A stretch of DNA of 64,000 nt from an uncultured Cohaesibacter sp. (GTDB lineage: Bacteria; Pseudomonadota; Alphaproteobacteria; Rhizobiales; Cohaesibacteraceae). The position numbers and the translations under genes are program-made. The stretch lies in NCBI RefSeq assembly GCF_963676275.1, contig NZ_OY781091.1:1218775-1282774 (forward strand), read 5' to 3'. Within the stretch, counting starts at the first letter, position 1, and every line of letters begins with the position of its first letter. Under the pieces are notes generated by a model that was not told the origin of the DNA, did no database searches, and was given only the letters and a program-made list of their open reading frames with translations. This document shows positions 29,200 to 37,955 of this stretch, piece by piece.

Positions 29200-29340
29200 A
29201 TGTTAATGACATCAGCCGAGCGGACGGATGACCGGCTGAAGGACGGGAAGATCCGAACAGCCGGATCACTCGGGACTTGGAAACGAAAGACCGTGCCGAT
29301 GAGGAATCGGCCGAAATCTGACAAAGGACTAGTGATATGA
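29200..29340 (+). CDS. Possible short leader ORF before the second EF-hand gene
   Basis: A 46-codon basic frame whose stop overlaps the EF-hand start as ATGA, the same arrangement as at 27885. No clear ribosome site, no family and no sequence likeness to the first leader frame. It may be leader RNA only. A TATTCT -10-like box at about 29188 lies just upstream. Confidence 0.2.
   Translation: MLMTSAERTDDRLKDGKIRTAGSLGTWKRKTVPMRNRPKSDKGLVI
29295..29311 (+). promoter_or_regulatory. Leader hairpin with GAGGA loop (copy 2)
   Basis: A 6-bp stem GCCGAT / ATCGGC closes the same GAGGA loop as at 27843-27861, 25 bases before the start codon. One stem pair differs as G-C here against A-T there, so pairing is kept. 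Another stem lies upstream (CCGGCTG 29232-29238 with CAGCCGG 29258-29264). Confidence 0.55.
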
Positions 29341-29972
29341 AAAACGGAACTAAAATCGCTCTTGCAGTAGCATTGGTTGCAGGCCTGTCAGCAACGACCA
29401 TGGCCGTAACAGGCGCCTCGGCAGGTGGTTGGGGCTACGGTTGGAACAATAACCAGCAGGACGGCAACTGGATGGGCCGCGGCGGCATGATGCGCGGTGG
29501 CTACAATATGGGACCGCGTGGCGGCATGATGGCCGGTGGTTTCATGAATGGTGGTTTCATGGGTGGTCCTGGCGCGTTTCGCGGTGGCATGATGCTGCAG
29601 CAGTTTGACACCGACAAGGATGGCACCCTGACAAAGGCAGAGCTGGACGCCGGATTTGACAAGAAACTCGCCGACAATGACAAGGACGGCGACAATGCCA
29701 TCAATCTTGAAGAATTCAAGGCTGAATGGCTCAGACTGACTCAGGATCGCATGGTTCGCGGCTTCCAGTTCATGGATAGCAACGCCGACGGCAAGATCAC
29801 CCCGGAAGAGCTGAAGGCTCACGCAGACCAGATGTTTGCCTTCATGGACCGCAATAATGATGGCAAGCTCGACCCGACAGATGCTCCGCGCCGTGGTGGC
29901 CGTGGATATGGTCCTCGCTTCATGCAGGCACCAGCTCCGGCAGCTCCTGCGCCTAGCGACAGCGCCCAGTAA
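29337..29972 (+). CDS. Secreted Met/Gly-rich EF-hand protein
   Basis: A paralogue of the preceding EF-hand gene with a near-identical signal region (MKNGTKIALAVALVAGLSATTMA). A Met/Gly/Arg-rich segment (45-86, MGRGGMMRGG, MMAGGFMNGG) here precedes the EF-hands, whereas in the paralogue the repeats follow them. Four loops: DTDKDGTLTKAE (91-102), DNDKDGDNAINLEE (113-126), DSNADGKITPEE (147-158) and DRNNDGKLDPTD (171-182). The extended second loop is shared by both. AAGGA precedes the ATG. Probably periplasmic, calcium-binding, and co-regulated through the shared operator block. Confidence 0.88.
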   Translation: MKNGTKIALAVALVAGLSATTMAVTGASAGGWGYGWNNNQQDGNWMGRGGMMRGGYNMGPRGGMMAGGFMNGGFMGGPGAFRGGMMLQQFDTDKDGTLTKAELDAGFDKKLADNDKDGDNAINLEEFKAEWLRLTQDRMVRGFQFMDSNADGKITPEELKAHADQMFAFMDRNNDGKLDPTDAPRRGGRGYGPRFMQAPAPAAPAPSDSAQ

Positions 29973-30009
29973 AGCAAGCCATTCTGACCTTCATTTGAGT
30001 ATGACAAAG

Positions 30010-30039
30010 CCTGCGGCCCTCTGGGCTGCAGGTTTTTTT
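30010..30039 (+). terminator. Terminator of the second EF-hand gene
   Basis: Stem CCTGCGGCCC / GGGCTGCAGG (one mismatch) with a three-base loop and seven T residues, 37 bp after the stop. Confidence 0.9.
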
Positions 30040-30107
30040 GATCCAAGCGAACGCTATTCAGCTTTATTCAGCCATATACAGCTGGAGCTGTTCTCAATGA
30101 GAGCGGA

Positions 30108-30599
30108 TCAATCCGCTTCATGTGCCTCAAGGCGGTAGCCATATTCCCAGCTATTGGAGAAATCGCCCAGAAAGCGTATGACCGGCACTTTGGTAAAGCC
30201 GATCTTTTCATAAAAGGCATGTCCTTCCAGAAAGCGGGTGTCGCTCCAGAGCCGGATCGTCTTGCCCTGACGGCTATCGATCAGATCGGTTGCCAGATTA
30301 TACATCGACCATGCCAGGCCCTGTCCACGAGCCTTCTTGGAAACATAGACCTTGTGCAGTTCGAAAATCCCCGGCGTCAGAGACTCCGATACGGCCAGAG
30401 AGCCAACGATTTCGCCATCCTGTTCGGCAACCCAGATCTGCCCGCCCATGGCGGCATAATAGCTGCTGGGATGTTCCAGCTCTGGAAATTCATCTTCGAT
30501 ATAATGGCAATTTTCATAATCGGCGAAAACCGACGCAATCAGCTTGCCGATCGCAGCTCCATCTTCATCGGTTGCTGAACGGATCAACGCGTAACTCAT
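30108..30599 (-). CDS. GNAT family N-acetyltransferase
   Basis: The 163-residue protein has the GNAT core: strand IWVAEQDGEIVGSLAV, then LHKVYVSKKARGQGLAWSM as motif A, and a C-terminal LEGHAFYEKIGFTK. The substrate is not evident. It is convergent with the second EF-hand gene and belongs to no obvious operon. Confidence 0.87.
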   Translation of the reverse strand: MSYALIRSATDEDGAAIGKLIASVFADYENCHYIEDEFPELEHPSSYYAAMGGQIWVAEQDGEIVGSLAVSESLTPGIFELHKVYVSKKARGQGLAWSMYNLATDLIDSRQGKTIRLWSDTRFLEGHAFYEKIGFTKVPVIRFLGDFSNSWEYGYRLEAHEAD

Positions 30600-30683
30600 G
30601 GCTAAATCTCTCGTGCAAATTCTTTCGGGGGTAGAAAGCCTGTTGGCCAGAATGTCTATCGGCCCAAATGCCCATCAGACTGC

Positions 30684-30712
30684 AAAACCGGCAAGGGAGG
30701 GGGGGCTGCCGG
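30684..30712 (-). terminator. Terminator downstream of the small gene at 30726
   Basis: On the minus strand CCGGCA, a pyrimidine-rich 13-base loop, TGCCGG and TTTTGC. It lies 14 bp past the stop of the 88-codon gene, which supports that gene being real. Confidence 0.6.
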
Positions 30713-30725
30713 GCTTTTCTTTCCA

Positions 30726-30992
30726 TCAACGATAGATGGCGATGCCGATGCCGTTGCGGCGTGCCTGATCGACGATCTCGGCGATCGCCGGATCAGCTAT
30801 ATCCCCTTGCGGACGCAATACCCGGGAAACGGTAATAAAATTATAGCCAGCCTTGATCAGCACCTGCTTTGCCGTCTCTCTTGCAAAACCGGCATGTTCG
30901 CTCTCTATCGCCACAATGAAATTGCGGCGTTGGGGTTGCGTTTGCGGTGGCTTGGGGGCTTCGCTTGCCCGTCCCTGAACACAGAAAATCAT
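30726..30992 (-). CDS. Small hypothetical protein
   Basis: Not recognised. The 88-residue protein has a Pro/Gln-rich start and an alpha/beta-looking rest (NFIVAIESEHAGFARETAKQVLIKAGY and a C-terminal ARRNGIGIAIYR). No signal or membrane segment. An AAAGAGA site lies before the ATG and a terminator hairpin follows the stop. Confidence 0.55.
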   Translation of the reverse strand: MIFCVQGRASEAPKPPQTQPQRRNFIVAIESEHAGFARETAKQVLIKAGYNFITVSRVLRPQGDIADPAIAEIVDQARRNGIGIAIYR

Positions 30993-31213
30993 GCGCTTGT
31001 CTCTTTAGATCCCATCAACCTCAACTCATAATGGCCTATCTGCCTTATGTCGAGATGTTATCACCAATTATGCCATAGAAGACGGGGATGACCGAAACAA
31101 GGCGGCAAATAAGGGCATAAGCAAGCCCTGATGCAGGCGGGCAGAAAGAGGCCCGCCAAAGGCAAAGCGCCCCATGACCAGCTCTGCTTGCTCTTTGGCT
31201 TTGCCAAACGGAA

Positions 31214-32707
31214 TCAGGCGGTTTCTTTCTGGGCCCAGCTCATGCGCTTGCGATAGATGGTCGAGGGGCTGATCTCCAACGCCGCAGCAGCCCGGGAAAT
31301 ATTGCCATCGAAATAGCTCAAGGCTCCCTCAATGATCTGCTTTTCCTGCTGCCAGAAGGGCTGAATCGAATCCGACATCGCCTTGCCCATCTGTCTGAGG
31401 TCGCTGATGGCCTGATCCAGATCCTGTTCGAAACCTGCGTCATTATGCAGAAGCTCGGGCAGATGATCCGGTTCGACAATGGCTCCGTCATACATCACGG
31501 TGAGGCGGCGAATGGTATTTTGCAGCTGCCGCACATTGCCCGGCCAGCGATAGGCCGAGAGCATATGCTCCGCTTCGGTGCTGAAGATATGAAAGCCTTT
31601 GCCTTCCTCATGGGCATATTGATGCAGAAAGCTTTTGGCCAGAGGCACGATATCGCCAGACCGGTCGCGCAGCGGCGGCAGATGGATCGGCAGGACATGC
31701 ATGCGATAGAAAAGATCTTCGCGGAAACGGCCCGCCCGGACCTCTTCCAGAGGATCACGATTGGTTGCGGCGATGAAGCGGATATCAAGGGAAATCTCTT
31801 CATTGCCGCCCACCCGGCGCAGAGTGCCCGTCTGGATCAGACGCAGCAATTTTGCCTGTAGATCAAGCGGCATCTCGCCGATTTCATCGAGGAACAATGT
31901 GCCACCGTCGGCCAGTTCGGCTGCGCCCTTGCGATCATCATTGGCGCCGGTAAAGGCTCCACGCATATGGCCGAACACTTCCGATTCCATCAGGTCGGCG
32001 GGAATGGCGCTACAGTTGATGGCGATGAAGGGGCCGGAACTGCGGGCAGAGCGGGCATGCAGCGCCTGTGCGCAGACTTCCTTGCCCGTACCGGATTCGC
32101 CGGTGATGAAAACCGGGGCCTTCGAATTGGCAATGCGCATGATCTGGTCATAAACGCCCTGCATGGCTGGCGACTTGCCGATGAAGCCTTCGAAATCACG
32201 CATGATTTCATAATCGGCTGCCAGCTCGCCCATCGTCGCGGCACTGCCTCCGACATGGGAAGAAGAAGGGCTTTTGCTGGCGGAGACGAGAATGTCGCCA
32301 TGGGGAGCCGGGCGATGATGGGTAATCATCTCGCTCATGCGGCCACTCAGCGCTTCGGCCGAAACCGGGCGGGCGATGAAATCATGTGCGCCAGCCTGCA
32401 TGGAAGCGACGGCGCGCGAGACCGAGCCATTCTTGCTCAGTGCCAATAGCAACATGTTCGGATGGCGGCTTGCCAGACGTGACAGGACCTTAAGCTCCTC
32501 CTCGCCTTCAAAGGTAATGAGGGCGCAGGCCGGCTCCATAAGGAAGCTGTTGGGGGCTTTGTCGTCAAACATCTGAATGTCGCAAGTCTGCTGGAGCTTG
32601 TCCTCGAGCAGGTCCGTCAATTGATCATTGATCATGCGGCGAAATGCGGGATCAGAACTAACGACTGCAATGCGGACAGAATTCAGATCCGCGTGTCCTG
32701 ATGACAT
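31214..32707 (-). CDS. Sigma-54-dependent activator with degenerate receiver domain
   Basis: This is an NtrC-type regulator of 497 residues. The central AAA+ domain is complete: Walker A GESGTGKE, the sigma-54 contact loop GAFTGA, Walker B TLFLDEIGEM. A Fis-type helix-turn-helix ends the protein (NISRAAAALEISPSTIYRK). The N-terminal receiver-like domain lacks the usual phosphorylation residues: the strand where the acceptor Asp belongs reads CALITFEGE (61-69) and the conserved Lys is Arg in FIARPVS. It is therefore unlikely to be a standard phosphorylation-controlled regulator. It has no neighbouring kinase or obvious target operon here. Confidence 0.9.
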   Translation of the reverse strand: MSSGHADLNSVRIAVVSSDPAFRRMINDQLTDLLEDKLQQTCDIQMFDDKAPNSFLMEPACALITFEGEEELKVLSRLASRHPNMLLLALSKNGSVSRAVASMQAGAHDFIARPVSAEALSGRMSEMITHHRPAPHGDILVSASKSPSSSHVGGSAATMGELAADYEIMRDFEGFIGKSPAMQGVYDQIMRIANSKAPVFITGESGTGKEVCAQALHARSARSSGPFIAINCSAIPADLMESEVFGHMRGAFTGANDDRKGAAELADGGTLFLDEIGEMPLDLQAKLLRLIQTGTLRRVGGNEEISLDIRFIAATNRDPLEEVRAGRFREDLFYRMHVLPIHLPPLRDRSGDIVPLAKSFLHQYAHEEGKGFHIFSTEAEHMLSAYRWPGNVRQLQNTIRRLTVMYDGAIVEPDHLPELLHNDAGFEQDLDQAISDLRQMGKAMSDSIQPFWQQEKQIIEGALSYFDGNISRAAAALEISPSTIYRKRMSWAQKETA

Positions 32708-33065
32708 GATTGGGCACCCCTGTTGAATTGACTTGTACCGCTATGTTGCTCAAACAGGGTAAACAAAGTCTTTTCATTTACGCGCCCAGAGCCAAATAGC
32801 GCAACTTTTTGTCGCATTTTGCGAAAATAGGCGGAAAATATGGTGTGCAAAGAATTGCTTTGTCGCGCGCTTGTGGCCTCGGAGGGAGAAAGTCCTCCAG
32901 CTGTGGGTAAAATGGTCGATTAAAATCGGGACACGAGACGGGGCACAAGAAAGGCCGGGTATTGAAGAAAACCCAGCCATTCGCTCTGATGATCAATTGC
33001 CCGAGGCGTGCAATGCCTCAATCATCGACTGTGACAGCAAAGCGGGCTGTCGAAAGAGTGGGATA
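32708..33065. other. Intergenic region
   Basis: About 360 bp between the sigma-54 activator start and the metallochaperone-like gene end. No gene or clear terminator is seen. Confidence 0.45.
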
Positions 33066-33263
33066 TCAGGCAAGCGCTGCCGGGAAGCCAGCTTCTTCGA
33101 TGGCGCTGCGGATGCTTTCCGGGTTGGCACCCGATGTTACCTTCACTTCGCCGGTCTCCAGACTGGCATCCACTTCGGCTGAAGCATCAACGCTCTTGAC
33201 CGCTTCGGTTACCGATTTGACGCAGCCACCGCAGGCCATTTCCTTTACATTCAACGTGATCAT
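33066..33263 (-). CDS. Heavy-metal-associated (HMA) domain protein, copper chaperone-like
   Basis: This is a single 65-residue HMA domain: MITLNVKEMACGGCVKSV carries the metal-binding CxxC (Cys11, Cys14), followed by the usual VDASAEVDASLETGEVKV strand and the AGFPA end. Such CopZ-like proteins carry copper(I) in the cytoplasm to P-type ATPases, but no ATPase gene is close. ATG at 33263 is chosen because GGAG lies eight bases upstream; the longer open frame to 33449 has no family support. Confidence 0.9.
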   Translation of the reverse strand: MITLNVKEMACGGCVKSVTEAVKSVDASAEVDASLETGEVKVTSGANPESIRSAIEEAGFPAALA

Positions 33264-33531
33264 GGGACGGTCTCCATTCTTCAATCTGTTAAAGTTGAAT
33301 AATAAACATATATTTCCTGTATGAAGCCGATGCAATGCTTTTGGATTGCGGCAGGCCTTAAGGGCGCAGGGAAATGGATCTGAGCCGCATAGCCCACGCA
33401 TAAAGCGCGTTGAGGGAACTGCCCGAAGACCGCCTTGCATTTGAAGCATTTCATTTTGAACCGATTTCTATAGAATGCCATTTTTTACAATGGTAAATCC
33501 GATAGATCGAACCCCACTTGCAGGAATAATC

Positions 33532-34368
33532 ATGAGTGACAAAACAGTAGCAGTAGCCTTCGGAGGCGGTGGCGCGCGCGGCATTTCCCATATCTGGGTC
33601 ATGGAGGCGCTCGATGAGCTGGGCGTCCGTCCGGTTGCCCTGTCCGGCACCTCGATCGGCTCTCTGGCTGCTGCCTGCTATGCTTCGGGCTATTCCGGGG
33701 CTGATTTGCGCCACTATATGCAGGATTTGTTTGGCAATACCGGCGAGGTGCTTTCCCGCTTCTGGAAGCATAGGCCGAGAAGCTTTTCCGGGCTATTTGC
33801 CGTCCAGAATCCGATGGCAAACTGGGCCCAGTTCGATCCTGTCTGGTTGGTGGAATCCTTTTTGCCGCACGATATCAAGAAGCAGTTCAGTGAGTTGGAA
33901 ATTCCGTCCAGCTTTTCTGCCACGGATTATTTCACCGGCCACGAGGTGATCTTCGATGAGGGCGGGCTAACCCACGCTCTGGCCGCCTCGATTGCCATTC
34001 CGGCACTGTTTCGGCCGCTTGAGGTCAACGGGCAATTGCTGATCGATGGCGGTTGCGTCAATCCCATGCCGGTGGATCATATTCGCGCCAAGGCCGATAT
34101 CGTGATCGGTGTGGACGTCGTGGGGCTACCGCAAAAGCCTGAGGATGGCAAGATCGGCTCTTTCGAAATGGGCTTCGGTGCCACCCAGATTTTGATGCAG
34201 ACCATCCAGCGCGAAAAAATGCGCCATGACAAGGTCGATATTCTGGTCAGGCCCCGAGTGGACGACTACCGTCCGCTTGATTTTCTCAAGACCTCGGACA
34301 TTCTCAAAGCCAGTCAGGCCACAAAGGAAGAAGTCAAGCAGCGTCTGGCAAAGCTTATGGAATGCTGA
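33532..34368 (+). CDS. Patatin-like phospholipase family protein
   Basis: The 278-residue protein has the patatin catalytic features: oxyanion loop FGGGGARG near the N-terminus, nucleophile Ser in GTSIG, and the dyad Asp in LIDGG. It resembles the RssA/YchK type of cytoplasmic serine esterases. ATG at 33532 follows AGGAATAATC and gives the normal family start (MSDKTVAVAFGGGG); upstream in-frame ATG codons at 33475 and 33490 are less likely. No signal peptide. Confidence 0.9.
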   Translation: MSDKTVAVAFGGGGARGISHIWVMEALDELGVRPVALSGTSIGSLAAACYASGYSGADLRHYMQDLFGNTGEVLSRFWKHRPRSFSGLFAVQNPMANWAQFDPVWLVESFLPHDIKKQFSELEIPSSFSATDYFTGHEVIFDEGGLTHALAASIAIPALFRPLEVNGQLLIDGGCVNPMPVDHIRAKADIVIGVDVVGLPQKPEDGKIGSFEMGFGATQILMQTIQREKMRHDKVDILVRPRVDDYRPLDFLKTSDILKASQATKEEVKQRLAKLMEC

Positions 34369-34485
34369 TCGGTTGAACCGGGCGTGAATTGCTGTTGCAG
34401 TTGCTGAGGCAGGGGCTGGGGCAGGGCATGTGCATGGGGTAGAAGCTGATCTTGCTTAGCGCCCCGATCTGCCTGCATTCCATAT

Positions 34486-34509
34486 GAAAAGAGGGCCATG
34501 CGGCCCTCT
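34486..34509 (-). terminator. Terminator between convergent genes
   Basis: Perfect 8-bp stem AGAGGGCC / GGCCCTCT with loop ATGC. The minus strand continues with TTTT, so it mainly serves the DUF6101-like gene and may also slow plus-strand readthrough from the patatin gene. Confidence 0.7.
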
Positions 34510-34548
34510 GTCTATGGATATTCCTATTGCTCCATATCGCCCACCCCA

Positions 34549-35196
34549 TCAGTTGCGTGCGATGATTTCGCGACCATCGAAGCGTGGCATGGATCCCGCT
34601 TTGCCTGTTTTGCGGCGGGCAAGGAAACGGGGTCGGCGAATGGAGAATTGCGCATGCGGGCGCCTCGCCATCTGCGGACCTCGGATCAGCTCGGAAAGTG
34701 GGCCTTTATTGTCCGTTGCCGTCTCATAGTCGCCTGCGCCCAGAGGCTTGTGCAGCATGGGCAGATTATAAAGCTTGGACCAGCTTTGCCAGTCGACGGC
34801 AGCCTCTTCCAGATCCGTGCTGACCATAAGGGGCAGCGTCAGGTTCGGATCGTCATGTACCAGTTCCAATATGCAGATCAGCGGGCTGCCCTCGCGTTTG
34901 CCGACGATGAAGCGGACACCCACTCCCTTATAATAGGAGAGAGGAACGCGCACGAGCAGTGGCAGGCCGCAAGTCAGCTTGCATTCCACCAGCGCCTGAT
35001 CGGCCTTGATCTGAACAATGCCGGGCAGTTGAGCGCCGAACAGGGCCGTTTCGCTGAAACCACTCAGTTTTACCGCTTGTGATCTGATATCTGCGGATTG
35101 GAAATATTTGGCCAGATCGTGGGGAGCGATGCGCGCTTCCCCCACAGTCTGGTAGGAAATGGCTTCCGTGTATTTCTGATTTTCTTGACGCCTCAC
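34549..35196 (-). CDS. DUF6101-like conserved alphaproteobacterial protein
   Basis: The 215-residue protein ends ARRPHAQFSIRRPRFLARRKTG and then FDGREIIARN. I associate that ending with the DUF6101 family of Rhizobiales, from memory. The central part is rich in short strands (GVGVRFIVGKREGSPLICILELVH). The function is unknown. No signal peptide or membrane segment. It is divergent from pmbA. Confidence 0.65.
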   Translation of the reverse strand: MRRQENQKYTEAISYQTVGEARIAPHDLAKYFQSADIRSQAVKLSGFSETALFGAQLPGIVQIKADQALVECKLTCGLPLLVRVPLSYYKGVGVRFIVGKREGSPLICILELVHDDPNLTLPLMVSTDLEEAAVDWQSWSKLYNLPMLHKPLGAGDYETATDNKGPLSELIRGPQMARRPHAQFSIRRPRFLARRKTGKAGSMPRFDGREIIARN

Positions 35197-35480
35197 GAGC
35201 CTTCTCCTTCGAGCCCCTTTTAGGGTGCTTCTTTTGAACAGGCTCAGCCTAGCAAACAGGCTTCATTATTTGCTTAATCAAGAGGGTTAAAAAAGCGTGA
35301 TATTATATAGGGTTAGGGAATTGTTACCGCGCCCGGATCTTCACCTTTTGGCAACCACTTTGCCTCAGATTGTGCTCAGAGCCCCTATGCCTTTTTACTT
35401 GCTCAAGCCGCTGCAAGCCCCTAAGACAGAGGGAACAGATATTTTTTCGCTCCACCCTTTCAGAAAAAAGACAACCCTTT

Positions 35481-36851
35481 ATGTCAGACCTTCTTGATCA
35501 ATCCATTATTGAGGAAAGAGCCCACCATCTGGTGAAGGCGGCCATGAAAGCGGGAGCGGATTCCGCCGATGCGGTTGCGGCCAGAGCCATTTCGAGTTCA
35601 GTCGGTCTGCGCGATGGAAAGCTGGAGGAAAATGAGCATTCGGAAAATGACTCGATGGCTTTGCGCGTCTTTATCGATGGCTGCAAGGCGTCTATTTCCA
35701 CCAATACCACAGATGATCTTTCCATTCTGACAAAACTGGCCGAGCGGGCAGTTGCCATGGCGCATATGTCGCCACCGGACCCCTTTGCCCGTCTGGCGGC
35801 GCGCAGCGACCTGATGGAGCCGTCGCTGGTGGCCGCACGCGTCAAGGCGCTCGATCCGGCCGATCTCAATATTCCTTCATCGGAAGATCTGACCCGCATG
35901 GCGCAAGAGGCAGAAGATGCTGCCATGGCGGTTGACGGAGTTGCCAAGTCTGGCGGTGCCGGGGCCGGGCATTTTCTCGGCGGTGCCGTTCTGGCCACCT
36001 CGCACGGCTTTGTTGGCTCCTATATGTCTTCGCGTATCTCTTTTTCCGTGACTGCGATTGCCGGCAGCGGAACGACAATGGAGCGCGATTATTCCTTTTC
36101 CGCCGCTGTGCACAAGGCAGATCTGCGCGCCCCCGGACTGGTCGGGCGCAGGGCTGGCGAGCGTGCGGTCAGACGTCTCCATCCCGCCAAGCTGGAAACA
36201 GGCACCTACGACATTCTATTCGAGCCAAGGGTGGCGACGACACTGGTCGGCCATTTTGCTTCGGCGATCAACGGGGCGGCGATTGCCCGTCACACGTCTT
36301 TTCTCAATGACAAGCTGGGACGGAAGATTTTCCCCTCCGGCATTTTCATCAATGATGATCCGACCCTGCCGCGCGGTCTGGGCTCGCGTCCCTTCGACGG
36401 TGAAGGGGTGGATTGCCAGCCGCTGGCGCTGGTGGAGGATGGCTATCTGAACCAGTGGGTTCTCGATAGCGCCACGGCGGCGGAACTGGGCCTGAAAACC
36501 AACGGCCGGGCCTCCCGTTCCGGGGCCAATCCCTATCCTTCGACCACCAATCTGCGTCTGGAAAAGGGCAAGCACAGCCAGCAGGATCTGATTTCCGGCA
36601 TCAAGGACGGCATTTACATCACCGACCTGATCGGGCAGGGCGTCAACGGTGTGACGGGGGATTATTCCCGTGGCGCATCGGGCATCCGCATCAAGGATGG
36701 CAAGCTGGCCGAATCCATCTCCGAGATCACCATCGCTGGCAATCTGGTGGATATGTTCGCACGGATGATACCAGCCGATGATCTTTCCTTTGAACATGCG
36801 GTCAACGCACCATCCATCCTGATAGAGGGCATGACCGTTGCCGGACGATAA
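35481..36851 (+). CDS. pmbA: Metalloprotease TldE/PmbA
   Basis: This 456-residue protein is the PmbA/TldE half of the TldD-TldE heterodimeric peptidase. It matches family motifs such as GVDCQPLALVEDGYLNQWVLDS and GVNGVTGDYSRGASGI near the C-terminus, and lacks the HExxxH metal site, as expected for TldE. The partner tldD lies in this same window at 48141-49640. The start at 35481 gives the usual N-terminus; the frame extends upstream to 35370 without support. It overlaps the next gene, cysQ, by 14 bp. Confidence 0.93.
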   Translation: MSDLLDQSIIEERAHHLVKAAMKAGADSADAVAARAISSSVGLRDGKLEENEHSENDSMALRVFIDGCKASISTNTTDDLSILTKLAERAVAMAHMSPPDPFARLAARSDLMEPSLVAARVKALDPADLNIPSSEDLTRMAQEAEDAAMAVDGVAKSGGAGAGHFLGGAVLATSHGFVGSYMSSRISFSVTAIAGSGTTMERDYSFSAAVHKADLRAPGLVGRRAGERAVRRLHPAKLETGTYDILFEPRVATTLVGHFASAINGAAIARHTSFLNDKLGRKIFPSGIFINDDPTLPRGLGSRPFDGEGVDCQPLALVEDGYLNQWVLDSATAAELGLKTNGRASRSGANPYPSTTNLRLEKGKHSQQDLISGIKDGIYITDLIGQGVNGVTGDYSRGASGIRIKDGKLAESISEITIAGNLVDMFARMIPADDLSFEHAVNAPSILIEGMTVAGR

Positions 36852-37680
36852 AGAGATCAAGGCATCTGCCGGTTTCAAATATGCCTATCAGGAAGACAAA
36901 CAGCTCCTCGAAGATGCTGCGCGAGAAGCGGGCGAACTGGCCTTGCGCTATTTCAACCGCGATCCTCAGGTCTGGACCAAGCAGAATTACAGCCCCGTTA
37001 CCGAAGCCGATCTGGCGGTTGACAAATATCTCAAAGAGCGTCTGATGGTAGCGCGCTCCGATTATGGCTGGCTTTCCGAGGAGAGCGAGGACAATACCGA
37101 TCGCCTCGACAAGCAGCGGGTTTTTGTCATCGATCCGATTGATGGTACCCGCGCCTTCATTGATGGCGGCAGTGAGTGGACCATATCGCTCGCCGTTGTC
37201 GAGAATAACAGGCCGGTCGCCGCCGTGCTTTACGCGCCCGTGCGCGGCGAGCTTTATTGCGCCTCGCGCTTTGGTGGAACGCAACTGAACAATGTGCCGG
37301 TCATCTGCCCGCGGCTGGCGAGCTTGGATGGCGCAAGGGCAGCAGGGCCACGCCCGGCGATAGCCCGCGGGCCGCTGGCCCGCGCCGGAGTGCAGAATGC
37401 CGGATATGTCCGCTCTCTGGCCTATCGTATCGTCATGGTCACCACTGGAGCGCTTGATCTGGCGCTGGCGCGGGAAGATGCCAATGACTGGGATCTGGCC
37501 GCCGCAGACCTCATCGTGGAAGAGGCAAATGGCATTCTGCGGGACAAGTCAAACAGGGTGCTGAAATATAATCTGCCCAACGTGCATCATGACAGTCTTT
37601 ATGCTTCCAGCAAGGCTTTGGGGCGGCTGGTGGCTCCAATCATGCCAGCCCTTCAGTTCCCCCAAAGGCGACATGGCTAA
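36838..37680 (+). CDS. cysQ: 3'(2'),5'-bisphosphate nucleotidase CysQ-like
   Basis: This inositol-monophosphatase-fold enzyme has the metal-binding motifs WLSEES and DPIDGTRAF, and a later WDLAAADLIVEEANG. It probably hydrolyses PAP, the by-product of sulfate assimilation. It starts with TTG overlapping the end of pmbA by 14 bp, so the two are co-translated; no better start is seen. The pmbA-cysQ pair followed by the lipid A block is a common order in Rhizobiales. Confidence 0.92.
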   Translation: MPDDKEIKASAGFKYAYQEDKQLLEDAAREAGELALRYFNRDPQVWTKQNYSPVTEADLAVDKYLKERLMVARSDYGWLSEESEDNTDRLDKQRVFVIDPIDGTRAFIDGGSEWTISLAVVENNRPVAAVLYAPVRGELYCASRFGGTQLNNVPVICPRLASLDGARAAGPRPAIARGPLARAGVQNAGYVRSLAYRIVMVTTGALDLALAREDANDWDLAAADLIVEEANGILRDKSNRVLKYNLPNVHHDSLYASSKALGRLVAPIMPALQFPQRRHG

Positions 37681-37955
37681 TGGCTATAATGGCCTTGGCT
37701 GATGCACAAAGGACGCGTGTTTTCAGTAGGCATATCCGGGGTGAATGATACAGGGCGAACGCTTCACCCTTGTGGATTTTGATGGCCCATTGCATCCTTG
37801 CAATGCCTTATGCCTGCTCCTTTGCCACTCAAGCACTTCCGGCTCTTCCATTTGCTGAAAAATAGCACTATATGGAGAGCGCAAAAGACGGAGCTGGCTG
37901 ACTTTCTCGAGCAGGATTTTCTCTTCGTCAAGTCAGATCGGAGTAGACGCAGACC

